Below are positions 9,782 through 22,300 of a stretch of 64,000 bases of DNA, one piece after another (position 1 is the first letter of the stretch; every line of letters starts with the position of its first letter). Source of the DNA: Tetranychus cinnabarinus (lineage: Eukaryota; Arthropoda; Arachnida; Trombidiformes; Tetranychidae); NCBI GenBank assembly GCA_022266195.1, contig WHVY01000002.1:13841001-13905000 (forward strand). The letters run 5' to 3'. Below the pieces are notes generated by a model, which was not told the DNA's origin, ran no database searches, and saw nothing but the letters and a program-made list of their open reading frames with translations. The position numbers were made by a program, and so were the translations under genes.

Positions 9782-12700
9782 ATGCAACATCAATTTGAAC
9801 AACGTAAAAGCTTCTCTCATCCTTCTTCAAATCCAAAGGAAGGTTTATATGGAAATATACCCAAATTATCGTATGAAACTTGGTTCAAAATATTTGGCCT
9901 TTTATCCAGTGGATTAGACCATGAGCGTCGATTTGGACCCATTAAACAGGATCGGACTCCGGTTAAAATAAAACGACTTTACTGTCAATTGATTACTGCA
10001 ATGTTATGGTTCTTTGCGGTTCGTGGGTTTGTGTTAATGTTTATCGATGACAAAGGCTTGGCAATCTTGATGGGCGATCTTTCCGTTTATTGGAACGATT
10101 ATCGAATGTATTATCTAATGCCGACCTTTTATTATGCCTTTTCCTCTGCTTTGGTGGCAACAACTTTCCTTCTCAAGGAACGTGATCTCTCCTGGTTCAT
10201 ACCTTTCATGACATTCAGCCAGCATCAGTCAACTGATCCCAATGATAAGCTTGGTTTCCATCGATGGCGGACTCTTTTCTTTACCCTCTTCAACTTGACC
10301 ATTACCATGTGGGTAACTGGATCAATGGGCTATCTAACCTACTCGTCAGCTCGAGATAATATGGATGCTCATACTTTTAGATTGTTCATGCCCTGGCTGG
10401 TTGTCCAAGTTATCTGGTACTTCTTTATGACCGGAATCATAATGTTTACCACCTCTTACTTTAACCTGGTTTGTCTAATGGTACAGAAAAAGTTTTCCGA
10501 TGTTGCCTCGGAAATTGAAACCCTGGCTGAAGGTGATCCTGGTCCACCGGGATCTAAAAACGATGACCTAACCAGACTCTATTTTGCTCACAATGATTTG
10601 TGTGAAATTACCGATGAATCCAATTCATTCTGGCAATATATTCTCTTCTACATTATTGGTAATTTTATTCCCAACTTCTGTTATGTTATGTATACACTTT
10701 TCTTTGGGGATCTTGATACACCTCTGGCTATTTTCTCATGGTTTATATTGGGTCACACCTTTCTTATCATGGCTGTTCTTTCAGTTTCTGCGGCTGATGT
10801 TTCTTCTGAGGTAAGTTTTATCTTGTTTTAAATTGACTTAGGTTATCATCAAAAAGATGAGCATAACATCGAATAGGAAAACGCCAATTTCGGTAGGAAG
10901 AAAGCTAATGCGTATTACTATCAACACAACTTGAATCATAAAATGAAGCCGTTATATTAGAGGCAATATAAGTTGCTTGTAAGATTAACCGAACAAGGCA
11001 ATCAACATAAAATGATTACTAAGTAAAAAATTTTATTAATTGTTGCTAAGTTTGAGTTGTTTTTCAATTCTAATTTCTTTTTATTAACCTAAAGTATGGT
11101 TATAAATTCATTTTTGAGTGAAATGATGTTTTTTAAAAAGCTCACTAAATGGTGATAATCAAGTATTTTATTAGCTTTTTACCCTGTTGCCAACAGTTTT
11201 AAAGCTTTTGCTCATTTGATCATAATTCTAATTATATTCATATTGATTTCTTTGAAGTCATTGAATAATCATGATCATCCTTTCAAGAAGCTTAAATTTT
11301 GCGTTGGACGATTTTCAGAAAACATATTCATTAAAAATGAAACAATCATTTTTTATCATTTACTTTACTTTTATTATTGAAAAATAGACATTACATTACA
11401 ATTGAATTTTCATTTCATTATCGCCAATCGTTACATAAATTTTGGCAGACTTGGGTTACTTTCAATTTACTTAACTGCACAATGAAACTTGGCTGTTGTG
11501 ATCTGCCATCTGATCAGATTCATGTGAGTTCATTGTGTACATTTCTTGTACTGAATCAACTATTGAATCATTCTATCTACTAATAAAATGGTTAGAAACA
11601 ACATAAGTGTATTGAATAGACAATTAAGATTTGTTTCTGATTAGGTAATGGTTAGATAAGTTGGATGCAATTAAATTCACTCTGTATTTGCCGTAAAACT
11701 CATCACTTTTACACCATTTCAGTCCATTCAACCTACAATCTTGAATTAAGTAATCAAGATGAAGGTTGAATAACTGTTAGTTGATACAACTGTGGAATTA
11801 ACAAAGGCCAACAAATGATTAATTTATATCTGAGTAATTTCAATTGTCTCAATTGTCATTTGTTCAACATACAATTGTAAGTTTGATCATAGATATTTGA
11901 TCACTAGATCTTGATTTAATCAAATCTACAGCTCATAAGTTGAACGAATGGTTAGATAAGTAGTTATTTGATGATTTACTCACAATGAACTACAATTGGA
12001 ATAGAAAATTCCTAAAATTGTTCAACGGGCGAACTCATCATTTCAATCATTTAAAGTCAGAATTAAGGCGTCATTGATTCAAATTTTGATCAATTTTTTG
12101 CTCTGTTGATGAAAGCCAGATTTTTGACAAATTAATTGGTCAAGATTGATTTTAAATCCAACGAGTTATAAAAATCGGGAAATTGATATCAATAGGTTGC
12201 AGTAAATCTTCGAGATCGATTTATAAATTATCAATATTAATGGTTCTGTTTATGATTTATCTTTTTCAATTGATATTGATTTATGACCAGAAATACGGTA
12301 AAAGTCTCAATCATTATTAATTACCCAATTTCATCAATAGATACATGTAATGTATCATTACAATGTTGAAATTATTTAAAAATTGATCAATCATTAAATT
12401 TGATTGACTCTCCTTATTTATTCTGGAAGATTTTACATTAGATTGATTAAAATGAGCAAAAGGCTCATCATCAATTGAAATATCAACTATAAATCTTGCT
12501 CATTGATTAATTTAATTTACAGGCATAAGAAAACTCCAAAAACTCCATAAAATGGTTTGATTGCTAAACGAAGTTGATTAATTGTTATTTTTGTTTCTCT
12601 TTTCAGGCTCATGCTCCTTACACTTCACTTCATACACTTTCTTTGCTTCAACTTCCAATTGATATTGAGGTTAATGTAAGTATTAGCAAGATCAACATTA

Positions 12701-13119
12701 ACCAATTTACTAATTATTTGTCTTTTCATTCATTTTCTATAAGATGTCAACGTTTCTGCATCGGGTTCGAGGTCCAACAATTGGTTATTCAATTCTTGAT
12801 CTGTTTGTCATAACCAATTCATCTATTTCGAACGTAAGTATTCTTGATTGTGGCATTTGCTCAAATTGTCAGGCTTAGTTGCTCAAAAATATCAAGATGC
12901 ATTATTGAATCAAACTAACTTGTTGTATTTTTTATACCATTTTAGACTGTTGCTGCTATCGCTTCTTACTTCTTGATTGTTGCCGACTTTTCACGTTCAA
13001 CTGTTAATCAAGGATTAATCCAGAAGGCACAATCAAAACAGAAGGCAATTAATGAATCCTTGGCGATGACAACAACTAGCTCAATGTTGGATGCTACGAC
13101 AATAGCTTCAATTGGATAG
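9782..13119 (+). CDS. Gustatory receptor family protein (four exons, 453 aa)
   Basis: This is a seven-transmembrane insect-type chemoreceptor subunit, expected in chemosensory neuron membranes as a ligand-gated channel subunit. Exons are 9782-10810, 12607-12675, 12744-12833 and 12946-13119. All introns are phase 0 with GTAAGT donors and TTTCAG, TATAAG and TTTTAG acceptors. The in-frame triplets before 9782 start with TTG, so the first ATG is at 9782. Hydrophobic segments lie near residues 67-88, 108-131, 163-186, 201-223, 284-309, 314-340 and 397-411. The last exon opens with TVAAIASYFLIVADF, placed like the family's C-terminal TYhhhhhQF helix just after a phase-0 intron. The canonical TY/QF residues are replaced, as is common in divergent chelicerate receptors. 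The 1.8-kb first intron holds no supported gene. Poly(A) signal AATAAA at 13344. Ligand unknown. Confidence 0.85.
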
Positions 13120-13343
13120 AAAGAAGCATCCAAAAGAAGAAACAACCCTACAAATGACCAAAAAAATGTGATTAAAGACTAATTGCAACTAATCGTAAAA
13201 AAAAGTTAAAACCCACAACAATTCACACTTATATAAATACATCTATACAATACAAAAGACAATTTAACAAAAATCAACTCCTCAAAGTTGTTGCCTTTCT
13301 CAATTCCCACAAAAATTATTAGACGACTCGGAAAATGTTCAAA

Positions 13344-13349
13344 AATAAA
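13344..13349 (+). terminator. Polyadenylation signal of the gustatory receptor
   Basis: AATAAA lies 225 bases after the receptor's TAG stop, within AT-rich DNA. It is the first good hexamer downstream. Confidence 0.5.
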
Positions 13350-14332
13350 GCGTTATCAACCCCTTAAACTCCAAATGTTTGATCTCAATACAACTTTCAA
13401 TATTGATTTATTGATGACTATGTTAATTCTGTTTATTCTGGCAATGTAAAATGTACTAAATATTGTTTGCTTGAGGGCTTTTGTAAGCTCTATCAAACGC
13501 GATAAAGCTGAGTTTCAACTCTAACATTTTTCGCAAAATTAACTTTGATATAAACAGATTTTGTCCTCGGTGATTATGAATAGAGCCAAAAGGATACTCG
13601 ATAGATTAAACGAATCTTTGCTGGTAACGATAAAAGCAAAGATAAACCAGTGAATTTGCGTCTTGCTTGGAGATTGAGATACCTTTAAATTATTCCACTT
13701 TCACAGTTCAAACAATTTTTAACAACTAAAATAGTAGTTAATAAAGTATAAATTTATTAATAAATTTATATCGGTATATAATATATCGGTGTATTTATAA
13801 GTTACCATTAAATGAAACTTATATTCTAAAACCAAGCAAATCCCAAGAAATCCGTGGATAGCAAACAATAAACAAATAGAGATAAAATAACACTTTACTC
13901 AATCCAGATAGAGGCGATTAGTTAAACAATCTAGTAAGCATAATTCAATAATTAAACACTGACACAATCGAATAGAAAATTTATGACATATTTCAAGATG
14001 TCGGTCAGCTTTTAAAATCGGACGATAAGAGATAAAAAATTAGCAACAACAGTTCGGGTTAAAAGACGCTAAAAATTAAGCGCAATGTAAATAAAGCTTT
14101 AGTCTGTTTGTAAATTATTGAACAGTCCCCAACAGCAGGCTTTGATAAGCAAAAAATCAAAACATCTTTACATGTGATTTTAGGATATGTCAGTACAGTT
14201 TATTTAAACACATCATTTTCTTATTTTAATATGTTAACACTGATTTTGAATGTCAGTCATCAATTTATTGTTTTGTGTATTTGAGTGTCCTAAGTTGTCG
14301 ATCAGTTTCCATTCAACTGGTTGAATAGCATC
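13350..14332. other. Intergenic / presumed promoter region of the SETDB1-like gene
   Basis: Very AT-rich, with no supported exon. Around 13740-13800 there are short TATCGGTATATAATATATCGGT-type repeats and TATA-like runs. The methyltransferase start codon follows directly. Confidence 0.5.
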
Positions 14333-17300
14333 ATGTCTGATTCTAATTTAGATGAATCTAGTGAACAAAAGCCAACTCTTTCTAAATCTACTGTTATTTA
14401 TGATGAAATTGTGCTTGATGATAACTCTGATGAGGAATCTCAAAGTGATTTAATTAATTCTAATGGAGATTCTGAGAAAGTAAATACTCCTAGCCAATGT
14501 AATGGAAATAATGGCAACATTGTGGATACTTTTACCTTATCAAGTGATGAAGAAGGAGAAAATGTTGACTATTCTGTTTCCGTTCCTGATGTTGCTGTCA
14601 AAAGTGAAGCCGATCCAGATCCGTGGAAAGAGCAGATTAATCAATGTATTGATGCTTCAATAAAGTCAAAGTAATTTCGCTACCTGTCCATTGCTCCAAA
14701 CATCTATAATTATTTATTTTTATTTATCTTTCAGAGAACAAGATACGTTTGACGAGCAATGTAAAAAAATTGAAGATAGTTTTGTTTTTTTGGAGAAAGA
14801 AATATGTAATATTATGGAACAATGTATATTGTTGAAAGAATCTAGTGAAAAATACGCTTATCCGTAAGTAATTAATTCATTTTTCGCTGCTCAGCCTGAT
14901 TATTTATTTCTCTTTTTATTTTCCATTTCAGTGAAACTCATATTACTGGAGAAGGAGACATCAACACAGAAGATGCTTCCCTCAACATTCAAGAATCGGT
15001 TCAAAGAATCGTCCAAATAGACTCAATAAAACGAAAAATAGGTAAAGATGTGCCCATAGAAAGTGAAGATTCAAAAATTAACCTGGGTGATATCAAAAAG
15101 GCTGTAGAAGAACCAGAAATAGACATTGTAAATATGACCACATTAGCTGATCTACAAAAACTATACAAATTACCAAACTCTGGACCCATTGTCAGAAAAC
15201 CATTAGCCATTGGAGATCAAGTCTTCGCTGTCACAGATCCAAAAAATATGGCCAAAAGTTTATGGCAACCGGCAACCATTATTGAGACGTGTAAAATAAG
15301 CGGCAAAATCCATTACAACGTTACATTCGAAGACTCTTTTATTCCTTGTATTTTTCTAAAAGGAACTCAATTGGCCTACCGTCAAACACCTTCCGTGATG
15401 CTCTCTAATAGGAATAGAGTGATTGCTCATTATCCTACTGAACCTAGTCAACCTCTTGGAGAGTCTAATCGCCAGTTTCTGTTCTCTGGACTGATAGCCG
15501 AAGTTGCTAGACGAACAAATTTATTTAGGTATTTGGTCTTTTTTGACAATGGTTTGGTAGCCTATGTACCTTGTGATTCTGTTTTCTTAATTGCTGAAGA
15601 AAACATGTCCTTTCTTGATGATATACCAGAAGAAAGGAAACCTTTTCTTAAAAAATATTTTAATGATTACCCAGAAAGAGCTTTAGTCAAATATCAAGCA
15701 GGAGCGAGAGACTATGTAGACATTGATGGCAAATGGGTACCAGGAAGAGTTAAACAAGTGGACTGCAGTTTGGTTAGATTTTATTTTCGCCAATTTGAAA
15801 AATATGAATGGCTGTACCGAGGATCACCTAGACTTAAACCGCTTTCAGGTCTTTTCAAGGCACTCGAAAATCCTGAAACCAATGGTAAAAAAAGGCATTC
15901 AAGAAAAGGAACCAGTCAATCTTCGATTCTTGGTTATTCCAGAAAACAGCGACCTTTTGTTCAATTTGTCCGAGATGAAGATAGTTTTACTGATGAAGAG
16001 GACAAGAGATATTCACCAAGATCGGGTGCAAAACGTCTTGATTCATTTGGATCTAGTGTCGAAGCTGATTTTGAACTCTACCCAGAATTTATAACTAAAC
16101 CTAATCGCTATCTAGTATCAAGTCCACACGTTCCACATCGTTGCTCTCCAAGCTGCATCAATGTTTCCTATGAAGATATCTCAAGATATCGTGACACTAA
16201 TCCATACGCAATACCAATCATTTGTGGCTGGGATCGTCAAGTAGCCTGCTTCACAAATCCTGTGAAAAATAAAAGAAAACGAACAATTTTCTATGTATCT
16301 CCCTGTGGTCGCCGATTCCGTAACATAGAAGAAGTTGATATATTTTTAAGCATAACCAAATCGAAACTTTCTATTGATCTATTCACCTATCATCCTAAAT
16401 TGGTTTTATACTCAGAATTAAATGGTAAAACGTCTCAAGGGTGCTACTATTATGATGCTGATGTTGCTCGAGGAACTGAAAATCATTCATTATCCTGCAT
16501 AAATTGGATCAACGATGAGCCAATTACTCCTGGATTTAAATATTGGCCTGCAAGATTTGCTGCTAGTGGAGTGAATCTCGAATTAGATCCCCATTTTATG
16601 GTTTGCTGTGATTGTACCGATAACTGCCGTGATAAAAGTAAATGCGAGTGTCAACGATTAACAAAAGATAGCTTCGAAGTTATCCGTAACATACTGGGTC
16701 TTGATGACGAATTTGGCTATAACCACAGAAGATTATATGAAGCATTTCATACTGGTATTTGGGAATGTAATACTAACTGTGCATGCAATGTCAATTGTGC
16801 AAATAGAGTTGTTCAAAACGGAATTCGTGTTCGTCTACAAATATTCAAGACTAAAAAGAAAGGTTGGGGAATAAGGTGTCTCCATGATATTCCGCCTGGT
16901 GCATTTATATGTATATACGCTGCCGAGGTTCTCAATGAAGAGTTGGCTGACGCACACGGAGCCAATTTTGGCGATGAATATTTGGCCGATTTAGATTATA
17001 TAGAAACTGTTGAAAATTTTAAAGAAGGTTATGAAGAATCGGTTTATGTAGACCTTTCTTCAGATGAATCAATTTCACCTTTAAGCAGTGATCAAGAATC
17101 TGATAATTATCATCACAAATCGCGTGGTCGTAAGAAAACATCGAAAAGAAAAGGTTCTAATAAAAAGTCTAGAAAAAATCCCGAGCGAACTAAAAAAACT
17201 AAAAAACCAGGTAAACCCATTAGACAATTATACGGTGAGAAAGCGGCTTACTCATTGGATGCCAAACGTAAAGGCAATGTTGGCCGTTATTTTAATCACA

Positions 17301-17497
17301 GTTGTGATCCCAACTGTTTTGTACAAAATGTGTTCATCGACACTCATGATCTTCGTTTTCCCTGGGTAGCTCTCTTTTCCTTAAAATTTGTACCCGCTTT
17401 CACTGAACTCTGTTGGGACTACAATTATGAAATAATTGAGGGTCGTAAAATGTGGTGTCATTGTGGGGCGAGTAACTGTCGAGGTCGTTTACTTTAA
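14333..17497 (+). CDS. Histone H3K9 methyltransferase, SETDB1/eggless type (three exons, 1010 aa)
   Basis: Expected to methylate histone H3 Lys9 in the nucleus for heterochromatin and transposon silencing. Exons are 14333-14670, 14735-14863 and 14932-17497; both short introns are phase 2 (donors GTAATT and GTAAGT; acceptors TTTCAG). The first ATG is 14333. Order: acidic Ser/Asp-rich N-terminus; exon-2 helix rich in Glu/Lys; Tudor-like repeats at about 248-305, 316-375 and 405-460; MBD at about 545-640 (CGWDRQVACF, SPCGRRF); Cys-rich pre-SET from C714 to about C778; SET N-half at about 790-848 (KKGWGIR); a Lys/Arg/Ser-rich insertion at about 850-930; SET C-half with NHSCDPNC at 944-951 and ELCWDYNY; post-SET CHCGASNCRG at 998-1007. 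The split SET with an insertion is diagnostic of SETDB1. All motifs needed for activity look intact. AATAAA at about 17759. Confidence 0.95.
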
Positions 17498-18168
17498 CAC
17501 TTTGACAAATGTTTTTTCATCAATTTAGCAAAGCTGAAGATTTTAATTTTTGGATTTCTTATTCTGACGATGGTTTTTTCATCAATTCAGGCCATTCATT
17601 TCATGATTAAAAACATTGATTAACATACTTAAATTTTGATTCAATTAAATCATCTTTTGATTTGTTTCCTCTTCAAACAAAAGCGCTGATTGGAAATGAT
17701 CAACAATTCAGAATCAAGAAAAATTACCAATCGAAAGCTTCAATTCCATATAATCATTAATAAAAATTTTTCAATTCTAACCATTACAATTATGATTATT
17801 TTGTGGTAATCAAAATTTCATTTAACATTAAGTCTCCATAGAAAAATCAAAAAACGTGGGCTCTTCGAAGAAATGACCTTCACAAGTCGTTTGGAGGTCA
17901 AATCAATAAATGAGCTTAAATGATCTTGAAACTTTGAAACAATTCTCCTTCAATTCTCGAAATCACACATTTCAAATATAAGTAACCTAGCAGGTTTGAT
18001 TCGTGATTTTCAGTGCCATAAGAACAGCTTATTTGTGTGATTAATAAAGGACAATAAACCAAATTGGCCCATTATTAGGAATAAATTGAACCATATATCA
18101 ATCGAAAGCTTATGATGAGAAGAGTGTGATAATTTGATACATTATTCATCGTAATTAAATACGGCATC
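17498..18168. other. 3' UTR and intergenic DNA after the SETDB1-like gene
   Basis: Contains the probable poly(A) signal near 17759. The stretch around 17870-17960 (GACCTT/AAGGTCA-like words and TGAGCTTAAATGATCTTGAA) resembles the diverged repeat described at 53040-53860. No gene is seen. Confidence 0.4.
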
Positions 18169-18428
18169 TTTTCTCAAATGGACTTTGAGTGAGCTCTTTT
18201 TAAAAACAGTTTGCCAAACCCATGTTGAAAACACAGAGAAATTGAGATGAGACAAAAGGCTGAAAAGCTCGCAACCTATTCTATGTCAAATAAATTTTGC
18301 GGCTCGCTATGAAGGAAGATTTGATTGTGATCTTTTTGGGTTAAAACATTACATATCCTTTATTTATCAGTATAAAAGAAAAAAATCAAAATCGGACAAA
18401 TATTCACAAAATTTCTAACCTCAGATTC

Positions 18429-18666
18429 TAAAGGGTGTATTGTTTAAGAGTGAAATTATGGGAGCAAAAAGAGTAACATTTATTTACCTGATTGTGGTGA
18501 TTATGATGATAAAGATGTTCGTAAATATGATGCATTTTTCATCATTGTCCATTTTCACCTTTATCTTCATCTTATCAACATCTTTAACGCCATAACCAGC
18601 ACAAACAGATAAGTAAATGTTACTCTTTTGCTCACATAATTTCACTCTTAAACAATACACCCTTTA
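18429..18666. mobile_element. TA-flanked MITE, 238 bp, with about 60-bp terminal inverted repeats
   Basis: It starts TAAAGGGTGTATTGTTTAAG and ends with the inverse, CTTAAACAATACACCCTTTA. Pairing runs about 60 bp with few mismatches (GTGAAATTATG(G/T)GAGCAAAA, GAGTAACATTTA), and weaker pairing continues through GATGATAAAGATGTT, so nearly the whole element can fold into one hairpin. TA at both ends fits Tc1/mariner-type target duplication. No coding capacity. Confidence 0.85.
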
Positions 18667-18837
18667 AACACTTGCGAATCTATCCTAAGTACCTGATCTC
18701 ATTTCTATGGACCTCAATCTAAAGAGTCTAACGCGTAAAAAGTGACGATTATTTTAGTTTGGTAAGAATGAAGATGAAGATGACAATGATAAGAATGAGG
18801 ACGGAAAAAGAAGGCACAAACTGTCTAAGAAACAAAC

Positions 18838-18975
18838 TAAGAAATCGAAGTGATCTGTTTTTGATCTGAACAGAGAATTTTTAATTGAAAATAACTGCAT
18901 TTTCTGGTTAATCAGCAAAAGTTACACCAGGGAACTGAGTTTCATGAAAAAATCTGGTTTTATTATTGAAATAAA
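18838..18975 (-). repeat. Segment homologous, in inverse orientation, to the fold-back element at 24078-24230
   Basis: Shared words include AATCGAAGTGATCTGTT, AAAATAACTGC, TTCTGGTT and GAGTTTCATGAAAAAATCTG, in the same order as the reverse complement of 24100-24235. It lies inside the TIR element at 18284-19191. Confidence 0.65.
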
Positions 18976-19020
18976 GGCGATCGAAGCTTCAACTTTGACC
19001 TAAATTTTATCGAAAACTGG

Positions 19021-19048
19021 CGACTCAAACGAAAATTTGTTTGAGTCG
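19021..19048. repeat. Perfect short inverted repeat
   Basis: CGACTCAAAC and GTTTGAGTCG form a 10-bp stem around an 8-base AT-rich loop. It lies inside the TIR element; function unknown. Confidence 0.5.
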
Positions 19049-19370
19049 AATAGCAATGATAGACTCAGTTTTTACTCCCCTAAAAACTCACAAAGTCCCA
19101 ACTCTTAGCGGTGAAATCGAAGTTTTTGGAGATAGTCCTTTCAGTCAATTCTGAGCTAAACTTCATACCCAACCGCAAAATTTATTTGACACCCTAATAC
19201 ATATTTCACCGCGAGGAAGGTGGATTGAAAAGTTTTGGACTCGTTATAAGAATCACCATTGAAAAAGATCAAATTGAGCAACAATTTGGATTCATTTGAA
19301 GAATTTAAATAATTTATTCAATAAAATAGAAAAAAAACTTTTGGCAAAAGGTTTTTTCCGGACTCAAGCA

Positions 19371-22300
19371 TGAACTCAGATTATTAAGTAGAAAAGGAAT
19401 ATTTTCATGCATCAAACGGAAAGTATCAATTTTTAGACTTGTATCTATTCTAATTTTCTTGAAAAATTAGATTAAATAATTCAATCATATTGCAATTAAG
19501 CTTCAAAAATGCGGACTCTACTAACAGGTCGATCTCTCTCAAGATCAAGTTTACATTTTATTTCAATGTTTTGTCATTTTAACAAAAATTTTTCATTAAT
19601 AATTCGAGTCCTGCAAATGTTGATTGAATATATTGTACTCAGTAAAAAGGGTTTTGCGATCAGTCATGATTAGGAGTCCACTTGTAGATCTGAAGCTACA
19701 ACATCTCGTATCCAAGCTTAAAACTTATGACTAATTTTTGCAAAAATCTGATTTTTTCTCAGCATTCATGTACTTTGCCAGGGTTTGCTTGAAATATTCA
19801 TAAAACTATCGATTCAAATGGCCTTAAATTAATTCATCATTTTACCAAAAGTACACTCAACTCCAATGCTTTGTTGTCATTCAACAACACAATTGAAAGC
19901 AACGGGAAACAATTGAGAAATAATTACTTCCCAAATTAACCAGCAAAATGAACACTGTATCAAAAGTGCCTCTAAATACCAACTTGATCATTAAACACTC
20001 TCAAGCAACTCAATTGACCATTTAAAATGCAAACCAATTCAACAATTAATTTGACCAATTCAACAATCCAAGTTGATTTGAGTTAAAAAAAATCAATGAA
20101 TAACATTATTTGTAATTGAATGTAAAGGTTTTGAGTACCAAATGAGCTTAAAAGGGGCCACAAGATGAAAATGATGTAAATGGTAAAGATGATGAAGAAG
20201 AAGAAGATGAAAATGTAAAGATGAAGAGAGACTTGACCAATCAACAAGCTACAAAGCAAGCTAAATACAAGATTATCTTGTTTACCTAACTCTTTTCATT
20301 CTAGCTTTCATCCTCATCTTCCCATGAATCATTTTATCCAGCAAACGTTTTCCAAATAAGAAAGAGAAGATATTTTTCCTTTTCCAAACCGATCATCTTT
20401 GATGTAGACTCACAGAGGGTACAAATACATGACCAGGAAAAATCGATCAACATAAGGTTTGCTTGATGAGCCATAAACACGAAAATCTTTCAGTCATTCG
20501 CTAATATGTATTTATTTTCCTCTTCTTCTTCTTTTTCCTCCTTCATCTCTCTTCTCTGTCTTCATCTTTTCCCTTACATCTCAAAATGAATCCCAAATTT
20601 GATTGAAACAGTTACCCATGAAAAGCTCCAGGTTTACCTTATTTACCTTTTATTCTTGCTCCATTTTCTGGTAAACACTTTTACCCAAATTGAGGTGGCG
20701 ACTTTACAGACAAATAAAGCGAGCAAAATGAAAGCAAGAAAATGAAACGAAACTAAATTTGAAAACTGATTGTCCAACAACTTGCGAATGATGAACAAAC
20801 CCAAAAATCAAGGTGTTACCAGACGATATAAAGTACCAATGAAGAAGAAGAAAAAGAATCGAGAAAATGTTTTTTTTCCATTTCTTTACCTTTTACTTTT
20901 TCTTTTCCAATTTAACTCAAGATAAACTTTCCAACCATTACCTTTATTATTACCGTGATATTGGCTCAGGTAAACTGGTGGATTGATAAGGAATTGGTAT
21001 TATCAGTTCCATTACTTGTGATGAGTAAAAACTAATCGTAAGCTTTCAGTGAAATTGAATTGCTTTTCCCTTTACCATGATAATTTATCAACAACAAAAG
21101 GCTTGGAATCAATCTTATTGAAGGATTAACTTTCTCACTTCACAATAACCTTCCTTGATGATAATAATAATAAATAACTCTAAAACCATTGGCAAATAAT
21201 AATCAATGATAATAACAGTGGTTAATGATGGTAAAAGATGCGTCTAATTTTATCCCATTAACAGTGAAAATTGAAATGCGAAGCACAATTGGATAACTCG
21301 GCGAAACCCAAATCTCCAAACAACTCAAACCCAATGTTCAACATTCAACCAAAAGTTGACTGATAAACAGTGACCTTAAATTGTATCCTTTTTCAGGCTT
21401 GAAGGGTGCTTCATCAGGTTTACATTAAAAGGTTGAAATATGTTTAAAGGTAAAAATACATTTACAGATTGAAAGGCAATCCTATTAAAAGGAAAAGGTA
21501 AAAATGCTTTTACCATTGTTTCATTACTCTTGAATTAATCTTGCCATTTATCCTTTTCATATTCATAACCTTTCAACACTTGCATTAGCGTTTTGAAAAA
21601 TGTTTCAAAAGGTAACCAAAAAGTTGGAGCTAAAAATTGCGAACCAATTGAACCTTAAACTTTTTATTTCCACTTGAAACTTGGCCTTTCACTCGACTTC
21701 AACATCAATGACAGCCATCAAAGTGTATTTCTGCAAACGATTGGTTATATCTTTGGGTGAATGAGGAAAAACAACAACATGATTGAAGTCTCATGAGAAC
21801 AGTAAGCAATTTCCGTTTGGTTCCTCTTCATTTCGAGAATTATTTCTTCACCAAACATTTCGTTTGTCTTCAATTTCGATTTTTGTTTCAACATTTTTTT
21901 CCCTTTTCCTTTAAAATGAAAACAAAAACATAACCTTTAGTGAAAACCTTTTTTCCCCACTTTTATCCTCATCCTATCTTGAACCTTCAATATATTTATC
22001 ACCATGAGTTGTGAAAGCAGTCCAAGTGAAAGAAGGAATTGCTCCAAATTGGATGGATTCTCATGAAATATCATGAAACAGTTCAAGGGCCAAACTGTGA
22101 ACCAAGACTCTGTCAAATGATAAACTTCAATATTGTACATTAAAGACAAATTATTACCAAATTTTGTGTTTTATCAAGTTGAAGAGTAAAAGCTGAAAGA
22201 AACAAAATTCAGAGAACCATTAACAGCACAATTGTTCATGATAAACTTGCAATCTACATATTACAATATGGTTGGGACATGATTTGTGTTAACAAAATAT

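Larger units (their letters stand above)
18284..19191. mobile_element. Non-autonomous TIR DNA element (about 0.9 kb) inserted in R1
   Basis: The left end TGTCAAATAAATTTTGCGG at 18284-18302 is repeated exactly in inverse orientation at 19173-19191. The match resumes with TATGAAG at 18309-18315 against CTTCATA at 19161-19167, so the TIRs are about 31 bp. The uninterrupted copy of R1 at 23457 shows that this block is an insertion. Flanking TA dinucleotides suggest Tc1/mariner-type target sites. There is no transposase frame inside. It carries the smaller MITE at 18429-18666 and a segment related to the fold-back element at 24081-24225. Confidence 0.8.
18169..19370 (+). repeat. Dispersed repeat R1, copy A, split by a TIR element
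   Basis: Bases 18169-18283 and 19199-19370 together match 23457-23716, where the sequence is continuous. Shared words include GGACTTTGA(G/A)TGAGCTCTTTTTAAA on the left and TTTGGACTCGTTATAAGAATCA and CAATAAAATAG on the right. The gap in copy A is filled by the element at 18284-19191. Indels between copies break any reading frame, so the repeat looks non-coding. Confidence 0.8.
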
